DNA from: Marinomonas spartinae
GTDB taxonomy: Bacteria > Pseudomonadota > Gammaproteobacteria > Pseudomonadales > Marinomonadaceae
Reading direction: 5' to 3'
Length of the DNA: 64,000 bases
Assembly: GCF_016461715.1 (NCBI RefSeq)
Contig: NZ_JAEMUI010000009.1
Span: forward strand, 62,001-126,000
Shown one piece after another: positions 60,931 through 64,000 of the stretch (its first letter is position 1; every line of letters begins with the position of its first letter). Both the position numbers and the translations under genes were made by a program. The notes below the pieces were generated by a model. The model was given only the letters and a program-made list of their open reading frames with translations. It was not told the origin of the DNA and did no database searches.

Positions 60931-62211
60931 TTAGAAAAGTAAGTCAATTTCTACTCTGCGATTCATTGCTCGGGATTTACTGTCAGTATTTGGAACAATA
61001 GGATCAGCGGCGCCCCTTCCTTCAGGCCATAGGCGGCCACTTAAATTTGTATTTTTAGCCATCGCATTTGCCACCTCGTTAGCTCTAGCAAGAGACAATA
61101 ACCAATTCGAAGGGTATTCAGCTGTCTTTATTGGCGTATCATCAGTGTAACCAGTAATAAGAATACGTCCTTGGGTACCTTCTAAGCTTAAGGCTAGTTT
61201 TTGCAAAATAGGCACTACAGATGGCAGCAAGGTCGCTTCACCAGGCTTAAACAAATCTCTGTTGTTGATCGTTAAACGAATTCGATCACTCTTTTTCTGA
61301 ATGCTAATAATGCCCTTTTGGATTTCCGTTTGCAGTAACTGCTCAAGCACCAAAAGCTGCTTATCTTTTTTATCGACTGTTTTCTGTAGATCAATGGGAT
61401 GTATTGAAGCCAAAGAGGTATCCACTTTCGAGAGTTGATCATTAAGCTGCATATTCAGAAAAAGATACAAGGCTAAACCAAGCGCCCCAAGAATAGAAAA
61501 AACCACCCAAAGTGGCGTTTTTTGCCTCAACTCTCCCCCATTAGCCACTTTCCGCTCCCAATCAGGTGACAGAACGTTCTTTATGGGGCCATCTAATTGA
61601 TTTAGGATGTTATAAGCTCGATTCCGATAATCTTCCACACCACCATTTTGATTGTTACTCACTCTAAATTTACCTTTAAAGCCAAGATTCAAACAGTGGT
61701 ACTGGAGCTCTAGGAAATCTCGATTATGTTCAGGATAATGAAGAGAATCATCGATTAAGGTATAAAAATACTCGCCACCAAATGTCTCTTTATGAAAAAT
61801 GGATAGCAAACTCTCTTTTGCCCACTCCATCGAGCTCCAACGAGAATTAAGCACACTCTCATCAAGCAATGCACAGAGGCAATAGCGTGCATTAAAAATC
61901 GTCTTATCTGGTATGCCTGCCTCACGAGCCTCAAATTCGAAAGACTTAATAGCATCTATGCATCGGTGCTTAAAACCCGATAAATCAGGCAAGCTTTCAG
62001 CCTGATTAACAAAGATTGCCAGTGACAAACAATCTGATGCAGCCTCTAAAAGACCATTTTTGAAAATCGAAACTTTCGGTCCGTTTTGTTTTTGCAAAGG
62101 AATTGCATTTGATGATATTTGTGTTTTATCAGAGCTATCATCTGCAGAGCCACTGTTTTCAGCATCTCGACCAAGGCGACCAGGTCTAGGCTTTATTTTA
62201 GTCTCATCCAC
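60931..62211 (-). CDS. tssL: Type VI protein TssL (DotU) with OmpA-like peptidoglycan-binding domain
   Basis: A 426-residue TssL. The cytoplasmic DotU domain (about 55-215: ARYCLCALLDESVLNSRWSS, LSIFHKETFGGEYFYTLID) is followed by one membrane helix (LWVVFSILGALGLALYLFLN, about 237-257) and a periplasmic OmpA-type domain (ILITGYTDDTPIKTAEYPSN, LSLARANEVANAM, SRAMNRRVEIDLLF). The fused domain anchors the complex to peptidoglycan directly, so no separate TagL is needed. Confidence 0.96.
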   Translation of the reverse strand: MDETKIKPRPGRLGRDAENSGSADDSSDKTQISSNAIPLQKQNGPKVSIFKNGLLEAASDCLSLAIFVNQAESLPDLSGFKHRCIDAIKSFEFEAREAGIPDKTIFNARYCLCALLDESVLNSRWSSMEWAKESLLSIFHKETFGGEYFYTLIDDSLHYPEHNRDFLELQYHCLNLGFKGKFRVSNNQNGGVEDYRNRAYNILNQLDGPIKNVLSPDWERKVANGGELRQKTPLWVVFSILGALGLALYLFLNMQLNDQLSKVDTSLASIHPIDLQKTVDKKDKQLLVLEQLLQTEIQKGIISIQKKSDRIRLTINNRDLFKPGEATLLPSVVPILQKLALSLEGTQGRILITGYTDDTPIKTAEYPSNWLLSLARANEVANAMAKNTNLSGRLWPEGRGAADPIVPNTDSKSRAMNRRVEIDLLF

Positions 62212-62233
62212 TGAAACACACTCCTACTAATAA

Positions 62234-63562
62234 TTAAGTTCTTACTGCCCAAAGCGTAATTTGTAAATCAGGATAATTACCTGAAATATGCAAAGCGATA
62301 CCACCACTGCTAGACAAGCTGTTCCATTGATCACCCTGCTTATTCAACTCAAAATAATGATAGCCAGCATGATAAGGTACTTGTCGTGGCGCGGTCGGTA
62401 ATGTACTAATCGATATGCCTGGCAACTGATTATTAACAAGGTTTCTGATCGTCTCCACACTACCTATTTTGATTTGAGAAGGTAGAGAACGTCTTAGTTC
62501 TTCGTGAGGGACACTGGCTTTTACCGCGAGAATAAACTGACCACTTTTTAGCACTTCTTTGTCTTTTAATGCGCCAAAAGAGATACCATATTTACTCTTC
62601 TCTAACTTAATTTCTGTTGCAGTTTGCTCGATCACTTGACTTAAAGATTGATATAAGAAATTAGTTACTTCCGAAAAAATCAGCATCAGATTGAGGTGAT
62701 CATATTTAGGTAATTTAGGTACTAACTTATTCGCAGAGCTGAATGTTGCTAACTCACCTGACAGCTCAATTAATCTAGAGTACAGGTTATAAGGGTGAAC
62801 ATTTTCCACTGCTAACAAACTATTAAAAACAGCATCGTATTTATTCAAGGTTTGCAGCATGATAAAATCTGAGACAGAGGTACTACCAGCATAGCCTTGA
62901 GACAACCGACCAGCAATATTCTCAGCCCGCTGCTTAATCAACGCTGAAATCTCTCTTACAATACTAAAAACTGGCTTACAGTGGCCAATATTTAAATGTG
63001 GCGGAATGTACTTACTGTCTAAACGAATTGCCCCTTCATTACTAACCTCCACAATACGAGCAACAGGCAACACAACATAGCCAGACACATCGTCAGAACT
63101 CAACATTAAGCGACAATTCAGCTTAGAGATTTGGATAATCTCATCTGAATCACGACCTAAACAATCATCAGAGACCGTTAGGTCTTCCAATTTAAAACGC
63201 GTCACCTGAGTATCATCAACAGAAGACACATTAACACTATTATTTTTATAAGAGGGAATCGCTAGATAAACAAGCTGATCAACTACGTCTTTGCCAACAA
63301 TTAATGGATCTGGAATAAGGGCATTGTCTAAGAAGCTCACTGGAGTTAGATCTGGCATAATGCCCTTAAAGCCATCTAAACAAAACTGCCCTGTATTGAG
63401 CAAGCTTGCATCAATGCTTTGATCCACCATCCCCCACGAATAATTAATATTCATACCAAGCAGATCTTTCATCGTGTTGTCTAAATGTTTATCAGACTGT
63501 TGAAAGTGTTGCGGCCTCAAAAACATGCCTTCAGTCCAGGCAACGGGAGAAAAATTATTCAT
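62234..63562 (-). CDS. tssK: Type VI baseplate-membrane linker TssK
   Basis: A 442-residue TssK (DUF876). Opens VAWTEGMFLRPQHFQQSDKH and ends YPDLQITLWAVRT, with FSEVTNFLYQSLSQVIEQ and AVKASVPHEELRRSLPSQIK between. TssK trimers join the baseplate to TssL/TssM. Between tssJ and tssL with short spacing. Confidence 0.96.
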   Translation of the reverse strand: MNNFSPVAWTEGMFLRPQHFQQSDKHLDNTMKDLLGMNINYSWGMVDQSIDASLLNTGQFCLDGFKGIMPDLTPVSFLDNALIPDPLIVGKDVVDQLVYLAIPSYKNNSVNVSSVDDTQVTRFKLEDLTVSDDCLGRDSDEIIQISKLNCRLMLSSDDVSGYVVLPVARIVEVSNEGAIRLDSKYIPPHLNIGHCKPVFSIVREISALIKQRAENIAGRLSQGYAGSTSVSDFIMLQTLNKYDAVFNSLLAVENVHPYNLYSRLIELSGELATFSSANKLVPKLPKYDHLNLMLIFSEVTNFLYQSLSQVIEQTATEIKLEKSKYGISFGALKDKEVLKSGQFILAVKASVPHEELRRSLPSQIKIGSVETIRNLVNNQLPGISISTLPTAPRQVPYHAGYHYFELNKQGDQWNSLSSSGGIALHISGNYPDLQITLWAVRT

Positions 63563-63572
63563 ATAAATCCTT

Positions 63573-64000
63573 TTATTCCTCTTTCAAATAGGTTGCGATA
63601 GACTCAACATTGACCCGTACATCATCATAGCCAGTTGGATCCGCTTTAACGACAGCTCGCCATTTTGCTTTATCTATGTCTCTATACGCGACGATGATAC
63701 CTATAAAGCGTGTGTTTTGATTTAATTTCATTTTGTAATCAAGTTTCTGACCTGGCTGTAACTCGATTTCATCTTTCTTAAGCAAGTCTGGACCAAGCGC
63801 CTTTTCAGCATTGCCGTAAAGACTAAAGAAATCCTGTGTATCAAAAACCGCTCTAGAACTCAGTTCGAATACTCTAATCACCACAGGTGAAGGCCTACCA
63901 TTTATGTCAGGGTTAACATCTTTCGCAACATTAATCTCTAAATCAGTTGACGGTGGCACAATGTAATTAACAGTCGAACAGCCCGTTAAGAACAAAAACA
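63573..64000 (-). CDS. tssJ: Type VI outer-membrane lipoprotein TssJ (5' end cut by window edge)
   Basis: The lipobox FLTGCSTVNYIV and mature TssJ domain (VFELSSRAVFDTQDFFSLYG, RFIGIIVAYRDIDKAKWRAV) are present, but the frame stays open to the right edge (Phe and Leu codons before FLTGC), so the signal peptide and start lie outside. The TTG at 63995 is not a believable start. TssJ is acylated at the Cys and holds TssM at the outer membrane. Confidence 0.92.
   Translation of the reverse strand, partial: FLFLTGCSTVNYIVPPSTDLEINVAKDVNPDINGRPSPVVIRVFELSSRAVFDTQDFFSLYGNAEKALGPDLLKKDEIELQPGQKLDYKMKLNQNTRFIGIIVAYRDIDKAKWRAVVKADPTGYDDVRVNVESIATYLKEE

Noticed and set aside
63573-63995. tssJ as a complete 140-residue gene starting at TTG
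   Set aside because: A lipoprotein needs a signal peptide before LTGC; the frame is open to the window edge, so it is cut, not complete.

Overview
The window is a bacterial chromosome segment. Gene content (MinCDE, NfuA, a CysB-type regulator, a CysI paired with a DUF934 protein, AroF-type DAHP synthase, a second EF-G) points to a marine gammaproteobacterium of the Oceanospirillales, most like Marinomonas. The genus is an inference from gene content and protein flavour; no rRNA or tRNA gene was seen.

Positions 1-27080 are mostly housekeeping. From the left: the start of a kdp potassium-pump operon (kdpF and truncated kdpA, minus strand); a DUF2786-like coiled-coil protein with a HIT protein; an SMP-30 lactonase; proS; arsC-wrbA; cysB divergent from a TauE/SafE transporter; aroF; nfuA; a sulfite reductase with its DUF934 partner; an SH3-domain membrane protein; a cation/proton antiporter; a fusA paralogue; a Tas-type aldo/keto reductase; minCDE; sbcDC; and a 2Fe-2S protein. 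Three genes here (cysB, tauE, cysI) look like a sulfur-assimilation regulon.

Positions 27241-39000 form an Rhs toxin island on the minus strand. It holds one intact 1472-residue Rhs protein, one Rhs 3' portion cut off by a decayed transposase fragment, and a third short Rhs remnant. Each toxin tip is followed by a different AT-rich small gene, the usual place of an immunity gene. A 340-bp block carrying an 88-codon gene occurs twice; one copy has an in-frame TAG. The layout looks like toxin tips displaced one after another from a single active Rhs locus. The tip of the intact Rhs has features of a kinase-like fold; the displaced one has an Stv-like domain and a His-rich tail.

Positions 38999-64000 are a type VI secretion system read right to left: tssJ (cut by the window edge)-tssK-tssL-tssM-tagF-pppA, then after a terminator and promoter tssA-tssB-tssC1-tssC2-tagJ-tssE-tssF-tssG-clpV, then hcp, then vgrG-unknown-PAAR-unknown-thiolase-like-rhs. 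The secretion apparatus, spike, likely adaptors and Rhs cargo lie in one direction, with translational coupling at PAAR/343-aa protein and thiolase-like/rhs. A terminator between hcp and vgrG probably sets their ratio. Two tandem, divergent TssC sheath genes are unusual.
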